Shown: positions 1 to 7,026, counted from the stretch's first letter. The stretch is DNA of 9,923 nucleotides from Caulobacter sp. (GCA_014378155.1 JACMOF010000303.1:1-9923), one strand, 5' to 3'. Numbers and translations: made by a program. The notes: generated by a model not told the origin, from the sequence alone.

Positions 1-144
1 CGGCTACCCACACTACCAGCCCGGCCCGTCGCCAGCCGGCTTCTCCGCCTGGCGGGCTGGCGGCTGGACGCGGCCTTCGCCCCAGGACTTGCCGGGGCTG
101 TCGGACGTCTCGGCGCGGGTCGAGGCAAGCCCCGATCATGGCGG
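1..144 (+). repeat. Linker repeat of mutL, copy 1 (out of frame)
   Basis: This segment matches 245-388 closely at an offset of 244 bases. Both start with CGGCTACCCACACTACCAGC and both end around GATCATGGCGG. About ten scattered differences are seen, several of them synonymous when the copy is read in its own frame (codons starting at 2, 5, 8). It was probably already present upstream of the window edge. It encodes a Gly/Pro/Ser/Ala-rich linker segment ending SPDHGGG. Confidence 0.8.
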
Positions 145-1085
145 GGGCGACGGGGGCGCCCTGGGGGGGGCCGGGACACAGGGCCTCGCCCACCACGGCG
201 GCGAGCGCGCTGGAGGGCTTCCGGGCGCAGTCCCTGTCGGGGGGCGGCTACCCACACTACCAGCCCGGCCCGTCGGCGGCCGGCTCCTCGGCCTGGCGGG
301 CCGGCGGCTGGACGCGGCCTTCGCCGCAGGACCTGCCGGGACTGTCGGACGTCTCGGCGCGGGTCGAGGCAAGCCCCGATCATGGCGGCGGCTACGGCGT
401 CGCCGAGGCGGTGCGCGACGCGGCCTATGGCGACTATGACGCCGCGCCCAATGTGGCCTATCCCGGCTTCGGAGACGGCCGCGCCGCGCCCTTCGACCCC
501 GTCGATTTCCCGCTGGGCGCGGCCCGGGCGCAGGTGCACGAGACCTATATCGTCGCCCAGACCCGCGACGGCGTGGTCATCGTCGACCAGCACGCCGCCC
601 ACGAGCGCCTGGTCTATGAGCGCATGAAGGGCGAACTCAGCGCAGGCGGCGTCGCCCGCCAGGCCCTGCTGCTGCCCGAGGTGGTGGAGCTGGACCCCGC
701 CGAGGCCGAGCGCGTCGTCGCTCGCTCAGACGAACTGGCGGCCCTGGGCCTGGTGATCGAGAGCTTCGGCCCCGGCGCCGTCCTGGTCCGCGAGACCCCC
801 GCCCTGCTGGGCAAGACCGACGCCGCCGGCCTGGTCCGCGACATCGCCGACGACCTGGCCGAGAACGGCCAGGCCCTGGCCCTCAAGGAGCGCCTGGAAG
901 AGGTCTGCTCCACCATGGCCTGCCACGGCAGCGTCCGCGCCGGGCGGCGGCTCAACGGCGCGGAGATGAACGCCCTGCTGCGCGAGATGGAGGCCACGCC
1001 GCACTCCGGCCAGTGCAACCACGGCCGGCCGACCTATGTGGAACTGAAGCTGGCGGATATCGAGCGGTTGTTTGGGCGAAGGTAG
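3..1085 (+). CDS. mutL: DNA mismatch repair protein MutL, C-terminal part (5' end outside window)
   Basis: MutL links MutS mismatch recognition to strand incision and excision. Only part of the inter-domain linker and the C-terminal dimerisation/endonuclease domain are present. From about base 510 the protein is a classic MutL C-terminus. [12 protein letters not shown] (585-620) fits the nicking-endonuclease motif DQHA-x2-E-x4-E, and it is followed by the metal-site segments ACHGSVRAG (from 918) and CNHGRP (1014-1031). This is the endonuclease-type MutL expected where MutH is absent. The stop is TAG at 1083. The frame is open to the left edge, so the ATG at 138 is internal and not a believable start. 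The linker before 171 is doubtful: the first copy of an internal repeat is in another frame, so the true protein probably changes frame near the eight-G run, or the sequence is wrong there. The identity of the C-terminal domain is secure. Confidence 0.93.
   Translation, partial: ATHTTSPARRQPASPPGGLAAGRGLRPRTCRGCRTSRRGSRQAPIMAGATGAPWGGPGHRASPTTAASALEGFRAQSLSGGGYPHYQPGPSAAGSSAWRAGGWTRPSPQDLPGLSDVSARVEASPDHGGGYGVAEAVRDAAYGDYDAAPNVAYPGFGDGRAAPFDPVDFPLGAARAQVHETYIVAQTRDGVVIVDQHAAHERLVYERMKGELSAGGVARQALLLPEVVELDPAEAERVVARSDELAALGLVIESFGPGAVLVRETPALLGKTDAAGLVRDIADDLAENGQALALKERLEEVCSTMACHGSVRAGRRLNGAEMNALLREMEATPHSGQCNHGRPTYVELKLADIERLFGRR
163..170 (+). other. Eight-G homopolymer at the frame change in the mutL linker
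   Basis: A run of eight G sits in a very G-rich stretch (140-175). Before it, the frame that matches the repeat has codons starting at 2, 5, 8. After it, the good MutL frame has codons starting at 171, 174 and so on, and third positions there are almost all G or C. Removing one G (eight to seven) would join the two frames without a stop. It is either a real slippage site or a base-calling or assembly error. Confidence 0.6.
245..388 (+). repeat. Linker repeat of mutL, copy 2 (in frame)
   Basis: Second copy of the segment at 1-144, in frame with the MutL C-terminal domain. It encodes a low-complexity linker beginning [15 protein letters not shown] and ending SPDHGGG. Linkers of this kind between the MutL ATPase and dimerisation domains are known to be poorly conserved and variable in length, so a duplication can be tolerated if the frame is kept. 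Confidence 0.8.
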
Positions 1086-1166
1086 GGGAAGTGAAATTGC
1101 CGTTGGGAAACGGGTCTCGCTCGACGGGCTATCCATATGGTAGGAGTTGTGTAGGGAACTCGCTCC

Positions 1167-1955
1167 ATGGCCGGTACGGTGACATTTGTTGTTGACCTGG
1201 ACGCTGCCGGTGCTCCACCAGCGGTTGACAGCGTGCGACAGCTACTTGCGCTTCTCGATGGACTACAGGATCAAGACGCCAAGCTCGACTGGCGCTTAGT
1301 TTCGATTTCTACCAATTCACCGCTGCGAGCCCAGGTAGAAGCCTTTGATAGACAAGGCGCCCCAGTATCAAACAATGAGGCAGCGCAAGCGGCGTCTGCA
1401 GCTTTTCGCGTCCTTGATGCCACTAATGACAATGAGCGCGAAGCCGTTGTCCAGGGCTTAAGCGACGAAAATCGAAAGCGCTTGCGAGCGTTCATTACGC
1501 CGATCAAAGAACGTGGAGGGCTGGTTAGGATCCAAGTTGGAGACCAGCCAGAACGCGTTATCACCGGAGATCGCGCCCAAAAGACCTATAATGCGATTTC
1601 AGCTGTCGCTAAGCGCCGACGCCCCGAGCTCGGCTCCATCGAGGGGCAGATCCTTGCAGCTACCACACACTACGGCAGCCCTGCTCTAAGGGTGCGCACC
1701 TTCTTGACCAAGGACGAGGTTGTGTGCGTGTTTAGCAAAGAAGCTATCGGGCTCATCGGTGCTGAGCACACTCTTGCTGAAGTGTGGAATGGCCGCCGAG
1801 TAGTTGTTGGTGGTAAAATCTCTTACGACGCTTCTGGAAGACCCGCGACAGTCCAGGCTCAATCGCTTCGAACGATCGGTGGAGTGCAAAGGTCGTTCGC
1901 GGAATCTGAATGGAAAGGCGAGGCGACTGCCGAGGACTGGGGTGAAGCGCATTGA
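1167..1955 (+). CDS. Unknown 262-residue protein, first gene of a PIN-nuclease pair
   Basis: I do not recognise a named family. The ATG at 1167 has an AGGGAA-like ribosome site about nine bases upstream. The N-terminal half alternates predicted strand and helix (TVTFVVDLD at the start, then WRLVSISTNSPL near residues 42-53). A charged helical middle follows (DNEREAVVQGLSDENRKRL). From about residue 155 a beta-rich domain starts at GSIEGQILAATTHYG and continues through VVCVFSKEAIGLIG and RRVVVGGKISYDASGRP, which looks like a small barrel. There is no signal peptide or membrane span. Its stop overlaps the start of the PIN gene (TTGA), so the two are surely co-translated. The position suggests the antitoxin or partner of the nuclease, but it is much larger than usual VapB proteins and has no visible DNA-binding domain. 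Codon use (many CTT, TCT, GCT, GTT) and GC differ from the flanking genes, which suggests transfer. Confidence 0.8.
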   Translation: MAGTVTFVVDLDAAGAPPAVDSVRQLLALLDGLQDQDAKLDWRLVSISTNSPLRAQVEAFDRQGAPVSNNEAAQAASAAFRVLDATNDNEREAVVQGLSDENRKRLRAFITPIKERGGLVRIQVGDQPERVITGDRAQKTYNAISAVAKRRRPELGSIEGQILAATTHYGSPALRVRTFLTKDEVVCVFSKEAIGLIGAEHTLAEVWNGRRVVVGGKISYDASGRPATVQAQSLRTIGGVQRSFAESEWKGEATAEDWGEAH

Positions 1956-2428
1956 CGGAGCGCCACTACTGGGACACCACGTGCTGGATCGACCTCCACA
2001 AAGAACCCCAGATCGGGCCTGTGGGGCCAATGCGTACTCTTTGGCTCGCGGTCGAACGCGGAGCGGTGGAGCTACTCTTTTCCGCGGTGACCTTGGCTGA
2101 AGTGCTCATCAAGCCCGAGGGTGTAGAACCGCCAAAACCGTGGCCTGATCCCAACGACTTCGACCTCATTTTCGACAGCGAACAGCTCATCGCCGTACAA
2201 GTGGATCGCCTTGTTGGCGAGCGCGCTCGCAGCATCCGTCGCCAGACGGGACTGAAGACGCCGGACGCAATCCACTTGGCTTGCGCCCTTGAACACAACG
2301 TGGATCACCTCATCACAAGGGATCCAGATATCCTAACGCGTCACGGCGTCTTTTTTCGCCGAGACGGAAAGGCCATTAACGTGCTCACCCCTGCGAATGC
2401 TTTGGGTGGACCACTTTTTAGCCAGTAG
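1952..2428 (+). CDS. PIN-domain ribonuclease, probable VapC-like toxin
   Basis: PIN domains are Mg2+-dependent ribonucleases, most often toxins that cut tRNA, rRNA or mRNA. This 158-residue protein has the expected acidic set in order: Asp8 in WDTTCWIDL, Glu50 in TLAEVL, Asp105 in KTPDAIHLA, and Asp124 in LITRDPDIL. The length is normal for VapC. It begins at a TTG at 1952 that overlaps the TGA stop of the preceding gene, so translation is coupled and the nuclease should be made at a level tied to its partner. An insert rich in Pro and Asp (about residues 55-75) makes it somewhat longer between the second and third acidic residues. GC content is lower than in the neighbouring genes, as for its partner. 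The PIN fold is secure; the toxin role is inferred from the pairing. Confidence 0.88.
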   Translation: MTERHYWDTTCWIDLHKEPQIGPVGPMRTLWLAVERGAVELLFSAVTLAEVLIKPEGVEPPKPWPDPNDFDLIFDSEQLIAVQVDRLVGERARSIRRQTGLKTPDAIHLACALEHNVDHLITRDPDILTRHGVFFRRDGKAINVLTPANALGGPLFSQ

Positions 2429-2702
2429 AGCAGTAGTTCACCACTGCGAGACTGCCATTCTGAACCACCCGCCAAGCCGGATGCGGCTACGCGTTAAACC
2501 CTTGCAGGATGGGAGCTCTGGCGGCTGGCCGAGGCAAGGACCGGCCGCCGGCCAGCTGCGGCGCGGCGGCCCGGCGGCGCGGCGGCCCTTTGGGTCGTCC
2601 TTGACGCGGTCGGACGTTAGAGCAAGCTCGCCCGCCAGGGTTCAAGGCGCGGCCTCGCCGCTGCGGGCGGCGGTCGGGAGTGGGCTCGGAGGGTCCCAAA
2701 TT
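2429..2702 (+). other. Gene-free GC-rich stretch with a strong hairpin
   Basis: No convincing gene is seen between the PIN gene and the REP-like element. After about 70 bases of ordinary composition the sequence becomes extremely GC-rich. It holds an 8-bp perfect inverted repeat, GCTGGCCG (2524-2531) with CGGCCAGC (2549-2556), then a run of CGGCGG units (2558-2585). The abrupt composition change after 2490 marks the right edge of the low-GC cassette. The stretch may be an old non-coding repeat or element remnant. Confidence 0.4.
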
Positions 2703-2783
2703 CCGTCTCCCCGGCGAAGGCCGGGGCCCAGATTCAGCCTGGGCGTCTGGGGATCTGGGTCCCGGCCTTCGCCGGGAAGACGG
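2703..2783. repeat. REP-like inverted pair (REPIN/BIME type) between convergent genes
   Basis: The 31-base arms 2703-2733 and 2753-2783 are inverted copies with two mismatches, separated by 19 bases. The core CCGGCGAAGGCCGGG-CCCAGA is itself palindromic (CCCGGC-GAAG-GCCGGG). It resembles a short repeat widespread in alphaproteobacterial intergenic regions (from memory, not searched). It lies between the 3' ends of the PIN gene and the minus-strand gene that ends at 2800, where it could stabilise both transcripts or end them. Confidence 0.85.
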
Positions 2784-2799
2784 ATGGTGGGTAACGCCG

Positions 2800-4044
2800 C
2801 TAAGCCGCCGTCACCACCGCCTTCTGCTCCGGACCCGACGACCATTCGTGCATCGGCAGGCTCAGCGACGACAGGCTGGTGGCGCCGACCGGGGCCTCCA
2901 GCAGGTCGGTGACCGCCGCTCCGGTCAGAAACGGCGCGCCGAGGTCGAGGCAGTGGTTCAGCTCGCGCCGGGTGCGCACGTCGTTGAGGCCTTGCCAGAC
3001 CTTCTTGCGGCGATAGGCGTCGGCCTCGCGGATGAACCGCGTGACCGCCGCCAGCCGGGCCTTTTCCTCGCTCGCCGGCAGCACCAGGGTGACGCTGCTG
3101 GCAAGGTCGACGGGCAGTTCGTCGACCTGGAAGGCGGGGTCGGTGACCCTCAGGTCCAGGCGGCAGAAGAACGGCTCCAGGAAGCGCCGCGCCTGCGACA
3201 GGGCCGAAAAGGACGGCGCCCGGGGCGTGTCATAGATCGAGGCGGCCAGCCGCCCACGCGAGGCGCGGGGCAGGGCCTCCAGGTGCGGCAGCAACGCGGC
3301 GCGGGCGCCGGGCTTAACCAGGGTGGAGAAGCTGATCGGGAAGAACATCACCCCAACCGGCACGCTGGCCAGCGCCGCCACAACGCCGCCCAGGGTGGCG
3401 ATGTCATTCTCCGGATAGTCGATGTCGGCATGCGAATCGGTGAAGCCGAAGGCCGACGGCACATTGGCCGCGCGCCAGGTGGCGGCGCTGCCGATGAACA
3501 CCTCGCGGCCGGTGTGGTAGACGCCGCGATACACCGTTCGGGCGGGGGGACCCGCGTCCTGGGCGACAGGGTCCAGGGCGGCCAGTTCCTCCATCGGAGG
3601 CGTTCCGCACACCGGCCCGCCCTGGGGCACGACCGAGCTGACCTCGGTGGGGGTGATGCGACAGATCCGGCCAACCAGCGAGCCGTCGTCCTCGCCGTTC
3701 AGCAAGGCCTTGAGCTGCGCCCCGCCAATGCCGGCGAACTTCATGACGTCGGTCTGGTCGCCCTCGAACATCAGCAGGGCGATGTCGCCCTCGCCCTTTT
3801 CCCCAAACAGCTTGAACTGCAGATCACGCGCCAGGGCCTGCAGCTCACGCGCGTCCAGCTGGGTGGCGCGGGGGTCGGCCAGAACGAAGGAAAACGGCGC
3901 GACCAAGCCATAGCGGCGCGGCCACAGCCAGGTGGTCTCCAGATAGGCCCCGGCCACCTTGCCGACCAGGGCGGCCATGGTCTCGTTATCGGCGAACCGC
4001 AGTTCGTCGCCCACGAAGACCTTGAGGCATGCGATCGCTGTCAT
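2800..4044 (-). CDS. Unknown protein, paralog A, with a degenerate EAL-like C-terminal half
   Basis: This 414-residue soluble protein has no signal peptide or membrane span. It is clearly paralogous to the gene at 5740-7026: both begin MTAIACL, share PRRYG-VAP-FVLAD near residues 42-57, LLMFEGD versus LLTFEGD, YDTPR-PS near 265, and end with G-RF/PF-(S/T)G-A-TDL-(E/A)SPVGA-like text. The C-terminal half follows the order of an EAL phosphodiesterase barrel (VMFFPISFSTLVKP like the NLS segment, ASIYDTP like the E-I-E-T segment, KKVWQGLNDVRTRREL and LGAPFLTG like VAEGVET and GC-QG). The catalytic Glu, Asp and Lys positions of EAL are absent, so it would be non-enzymatic. That fold call is an inference by eye. 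The ATG at 4044 is supported by the match to the paralog. No clear ribosome site is seen. It lies 69 bases after the deaminase gene, so it may be its distal operon partner. Confidence 0.8.
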   Translation of the reverse strand: MTAIACLKVFVGDELRFADNETMAALVGKVAGAYLETTWLWPRRYGLVAPFSFVLADPRATQLDARELQALARDLQFKLFGEKGEGDIALLMFEGDQTDVMKFAGIGGAQLKALLNGEDDGSLVGRICRITPTEVSSVVPQGGPVCGTPPMEELAALDPVAQDAGPPARTVYRGVYHTGREVFIGSAATWRAANVPSAFGFTDSHADIDYPENDIATLGGVVAALASVPVGVMFFPISFSTLVKPGARAALLPHLEALPRASRGRLAASIYDTPRAPSFSALSQARRFLEPFFCRLDLRVTDPAFQVDELPVDLASSVTLVLPASEEKARLAAVTRFIREADAYRRKKVWQGLNDVRTRRELNHCLDLGAPFLTGAAVTDLLEAPVGATSLSSLSLPMHEWSSGPEQKAVVTAA

Positions 4045-4113
4045 GCGCGGGACAATGCGCCGGAACGGTTAGCGAAATCGTGCTCCGGATGCGCGACTGA
4101 CTGACGCAGCGAT

Positions 4114-5649
4114 TTATGGTTGGGCTTTTTCGAACGCCTCGAAATCGCGGTCGAGCTTCCACTGCAGGGCGGCCTTGGGGTTCTTGGCCAGGAAGGCGTC
4201 GCAGGCCTTACCCGCCTTGATGCAGGGGGGCGCCCGCCCGCCCGCCCAGCCCCGCAAGGGCTCTCCGGGCAGGAAGGCGACATCCAGGCTGGTGCGGGCC
4301 ATGGCCTTGAGGTCGGCATAGCGCAGGCCGTGCTCGACGGCGCCGCGCAGATATTCATTGGTCATGTCGATACGCGAGACGCCCTCGTCGTCGGTCGACA
4401 GCACCACCGGCACCCCAGCCTGGCGATAGAGGGCCAGCGGGTGGTCGGCGCCCTTGACGCCCAGGATGACGTCGTTGCTGGTCAGGTTGATCTCGACGGC
4501 GATCCCGTCGTTGGCCATCCGGTCCAGCAGGGACTGGGCGCCGTCCTCGTGGACGATATCCACGCCGTGGCCGATGCGGCTGGCGCCGGCCACCTCGACC
4601 GCGTCGCGGATGTGGAAACGCAGGTCGCGCGGCGGGACTAGGCCCAGGGCCAGCTCGCCGGCGTGCAGCGACAGCTTCACCTTCGGATAGCGGGCGTGCA
4701 GGAAGGCCAGCATCCGCATATGCATGGCATAGTCACTCAGCGCCGTCGGATCGTCCTCGGGGGCGACGATATTGACCCCTACGAAGCGCGGATCGACGTC
4801 GGCCAAGGCGAAGGCCGCCACCAGCTGGGCGAAGACGACGGGCGGCGGCAGCACCCGCACGCCGAACGCCTGGTAGCCGAGGACCACGGCGCAGGGGCCC
4901 GTCCGGACGGGCTTGGCGGCGCAGCCCTGCTGGCGATCGGCCTCGGCTTCGGCGGTGTCCATTTCGCGGCGCGTCTGGGCGGTGAAGGCGGGGGTGCCGG
5001 GCTCGAGGCCGGCCAGGGCCTTGGCGAAGTCGCCGTCCCAGGGCCGGTCGCGCGAACCCTTGACGAAGGCGTACATGGCCACCGGGTTCACCGAGGTCTC
5101 GACATAGGAGACATGGTCGTCGGCGGCCTGTTCGCGCACCGCCGCCAGCATGGCCGGCAGGTGGCCGTCGGTCACGGCGCTGAACCGGGCGAAGGTCGAA
5201 AAGAACTGGTCGTGGCCCGAGGGCAGGGCCCCGTCCGCGCCGGGTTGGTAGTTGCGCATCGACAGGGCGTTGGTCGCCCGGCCGTACAGCGCCGGATCGC
5301 GGGTGGTCAGGCCCTGGGCCGCCGCCTTGCCCGGCGCGTCGCAGGGGCCGGCGACGATGGCCGGCAGGGAGCCGGTGGTGACGCACAGGCCGTCGGCGGC
5401 CGCCCAGGCCAGGAAGTCCTCGGCATAGATCGCGCCCGCCAGGTGATTGTGCAGGTCGCCGCCCTTGGGCATGGCCCGCAGGAACAGTCGCAGCTTGGCG
5501 CGGTCGTGGACGATGGCGTCGAACCGGGCGGCCGTGCGGGCCTCGGGCGTGACGGACGAGGTCGCCGCGCCGGCCGGTCCGCCGAGCAAGGCGAGCAGCG
5601 CGCCGGCATAGATCGCCCATGCCCGAAACCGATGTCCGCCGATCGCCAT
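4114..5649 (-). CDS. Exported adenosine deaminase-family hydrolase
   Basis: This protein belongs to the adenosine/AMP deaminase TIM-barrel family, which hydrolyses a 6-amino purine to the keto form. It is 511 residues from the ATG at 5649. It begins with a Sec-type signal peptide (AWAIYAGALLALLGGPAGA, cleavage near residue 28), so it should act in the periplasm or outside. The zinc and catalytic residues are all present in order: MPKGGDLHNHL with His67 and His69, LSLHAGEL with His329 and Glu332, RIGHGVDI with His361, and STDDEGVSR with Asp420-Asp421. At more than 500 residues with a leader it is nearer the secreted ADGF/CECR1-like branch than the roughly 340-residue cytosolic enzyme. Four Cys in the inserted regions (89, 103, 243, 253) could form disulfides after export. 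A TTG start at 5706 would add 19 residues before the signal peptide; I prefer the ATG. The exact substrate (adenosine, deoxyadenosine or another) cannot be told. Confidence 0.9.
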   Translation of the reverse strand: MAIGGHRFRAWAIYAGALLALLGGPAGAATSSVTPEARTAARFDAIVHDRAKLRLFLRAMPKGGDLHNHLAGAIYAEDFLAWAAADGLCVTTGSLPAIVAGPCDAPGKAAAQGLTTRDPALYGRATNALSMRNYQPGADGALPSGHDQFFSTFARFSAVTDGHLPAMLAAVREQAADDHVSYVETSVNPVAMYAFVKGSRDRPWDGDFAKALAGLEPGTPAFTAQTRREMDTAEAEADRQQGCAAKPVRTGPCAVVLGYQAFGVRVLPPPVVFAQLVAAFALADVDPRFVGVNIVAPEDDPTALSDYAMHMRMLAFLHARYPKVKLSLHAGELALGLVPPRDLRFHIRDAVEVAGASRIGHGVDIVHEDGAQSLLDRMANDGIAVEINLTSNDVILGVKGADHPLALYRQAGVPVVLSTDDEGVSRIDMTNEYLRGAVEHGLRYADLKAMARTSLDVAFLPGEPLRGWAGGRAPPCIKAGKACDAFLAKNPKAALQWKLDRDFEAFEKAQP

Positions 5650-5669
5650 GTCGTCGCCCCGCCGCTTTT

Positions 5670-5688
5670 CACCCCCTCTTGCAGGGTG
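5670..5688. promoter_or_regulatory. Weak dyad upstream of the deaminase start
   Basis: CACCC (5670-5674) is paired with GGGTG (5684-5688), about 20 bases upstream of the deaminase ATG at 5649. The interior reads CCCCCTCTTGCAGGG, close to the dyad at 9090-9105 but with one extra base and a shorter right arm. It could be a degenerate operator copy or chance in a GC-rich genome. Confidence 0.25.
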
Positions 5689-5739
5689 ATTTGCGGCGTT
5701 TGACAAATCAACGCTCGGCGAGCGACGCGAAAAGCTTGG

Positions 5740-7026
5740 CTAGGCGACTTTCAGTGGCAGGTCGCGCGCTTGACTGGCGCCAACGGGGCTGGCCATCAGG
5801 TCGGTGATCGCGGGGCCGGAGACGAAGCGCAGGCCCGCCGCGCGACAGGCGTCCAGCTCCTTTGCGTCGCGCAGGCCGGTGATCGCCTGGCGCACGCCCT
5901 TGGCGCGGCACGAGCCCTGGATCGCGGCGAACTTGGCGATGGCCTCGATACGGAGGCGTAGCTCGTCTTCCGGCAGCGACAGGGTGATGCTGGTGACCAG
6001 CTCGCCCGGCAGGGTGGCGACGGGGAAGTTGGGCTCGGTGATGTTCAGGTCGATGAAGCTGAAGGTCGACTGCAGGAAGGTCTTGATCTGGCCCAGCGTG
6101 CCCAGCGACGGCTCGCGCGGGGTGTCATAGATCGTCGCCCCCAGACGGCCCTGCATGGCCAACGGGAAACGCGACAGCCGGCGCTTGTAGGCTTCCAGCG
6201 ACGAGGGATTGGTCAGGTTCCAGAAGCTGAAGGGCAGGAACAGCACCGCCGCCTCGTCGCCGCCCTGACCGGTGGACAGGCGGGCGAAGGCGGCGTGGGC
6301 GTCGTTCAGGCAGGTCAGGTCGCGGGCCAGCAGGGCGGCGTCGTCGGCGGGACGCGCTCGGTTCAGATCGACACGCAGGCCGATCGCGGCCCCGACGAAG
6401 GACTCAGACGGCGGATGATAGACCCCCCACCAGCCGGTGGCGGCGGGCGGCGGCGGCTTTACGGCCGAAGCGATGGGGGGCGCCGGGGGCTTGGCGGCGT
6501 TCTCGACGGCGGGCGCCGGGCTGGTCGCCCCAAAGGCGGGCGGGATCGGCCCGGCGGTCGCGGCGACCTCGGCCTCGGTCGCGGCCGGGGCGCTGGGCAC
6601 GGCGCGGATCTCTTCGGCGGTAATCACCTGCACGTGGCCGGGCGGGCCGGCATAGCCGCGGCCGGCGATCAGCCCCGCCAGCGCGGCCTGGGACAGGCTG
6701 GCGAACTGCAGGACGGCGCTCTCGTCACCCTCGAAGGTCAGCAGGCACACCTGGCCCGCCCCCTTTTCGGAATGGGGTTGGCGGGGGAAAAGGCCCGCTT
6801 CCAGTTCGACGGCGAGGGCCTGCATTTCGACCGGATCCAGGCGCTCGGCCCGGCTGTCGGCCAGCACGAAGGCCAGGGGCGCCACGGCGCCATAGCGGCG
6901 TGGGGCCTTCCAGCAGTGCTTCAGATACAGGTCCGCGGCGGCCTGCACCTGGGGGGCCGGCGTCGGGCGACCCGTCTCGGGGTCCCCTATGGCGACCAGA
7001 ATTCTCAAGCAAGCAATAGCCGTCAT
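5740..7026 (-). CDS. Unknown protein, paralog B, with a degenerate EAL-like C-terminal half
   Basis: This is a 428-residue cytosolic-looking protein if started at the ATG at 7026. An in-frame ATG at 7038 would add MLSA, but the downstream start aligns exactly with MTAIACL of paralog A. An N-terminal domain of about 150 residues contains APRRYGAVAPLAFVLAD and VCLLTFEGDES. A Pro/Ala-rich linker follows (about residues 150-200, with VKPPPPAATG); it is much shorter in paralog A. The C-terminal part, starting at GWWGVYHPPSESFVG, has the order of an EAL barrel: VLFLPFSFWNLTNPSS, LGATIYDTPREPS, FIDLNITEPNF, GVRQAITGLRDAKELDACRAAGLRFVSG. The EAL signature and metal ligands are missing, so c-di-GMP hydrolysis is not expected. 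It is the first gene of a possible three-gene minus-strand run (paralog B, deaminase, paralog A) and has its own AT-richer leader at 7027-7140. Function unknown. Confidence 0.82.
   Translation of the reverse strand: MTAIACLRILVAIGDPETGRPTPAPQVQAAADLYLKHCWKAPRRYGAVAPLAFVLADSRAERLDPVEMQALAVELEAGLFPRQPHSEKGAGQVCLLTFEGDESAVLQFASLSQAALAGLIAGRGYAGPPGHVQVITAEEIRAVPSAPAATEAEVAATAGPIPPAFGATSPAPAVENAAKPPAPPIASAVKPPPPAATGWWGVYHPPSESFVGAAIGLRVDLNRARPADDAALLARDLTCLNDAHAAFARLSTGQGGDEAAVLFLPFSFWNLTNPSSLEAYKRRLSRFPLAMQGRLGATIYDTPREPSLGTLGQIKTFLQSTFSFIDLNITEPNFPVATLPGELVTSITLSLPEDELRLRIEAIAKFAAIQGSCRAKGVRQAITGLRDAKELDACRAAGLRFVSGPAITDLMASPVGASQARDLPLKVA

Noticed and set aside
138..140. ATG as a true start of a separate protein
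   Set aside because: It lies inside the MutL linker and the frame is open further upstream; MutL cannot start here without its ATPase domain.
2487..2699. Minus-strand 70-residue frame in the GC-rich gap
   Set aside because: Pro/Arg/Ala low complexity, no ribosome site, overlaps hairpins; likely spurious.
2703..2783. Intrinsic terminator of the PIN gene
   Set aside because: There is no T-run after the stem on either strand, and the duplicated palindromic core fits a REP-like pair better.
2680..4104. Long plus-strand open frame opposite paralog A
   Set aside because: It is an antisense shadow caused by high GC. The minus strand carries the paralog with shared motifs, and the plus-strand text is low-complexity Gly/Arg/Gln.
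4663..5703. Long plus-strand open frame opposite the deaminase
   Set aside because: The minus strand has all catalytic deaminase motifs and a signal peptide; the antisense protein has no recognisable features.
5712..5724. CGCTC-GGC-GAGCG hairpin as a terminator after paralog B
   Set aside because: The stem is only five pairs and the following minus-strand sequence (TTGATTTG) is only moderately T-rich, so it is not strong enough to call.
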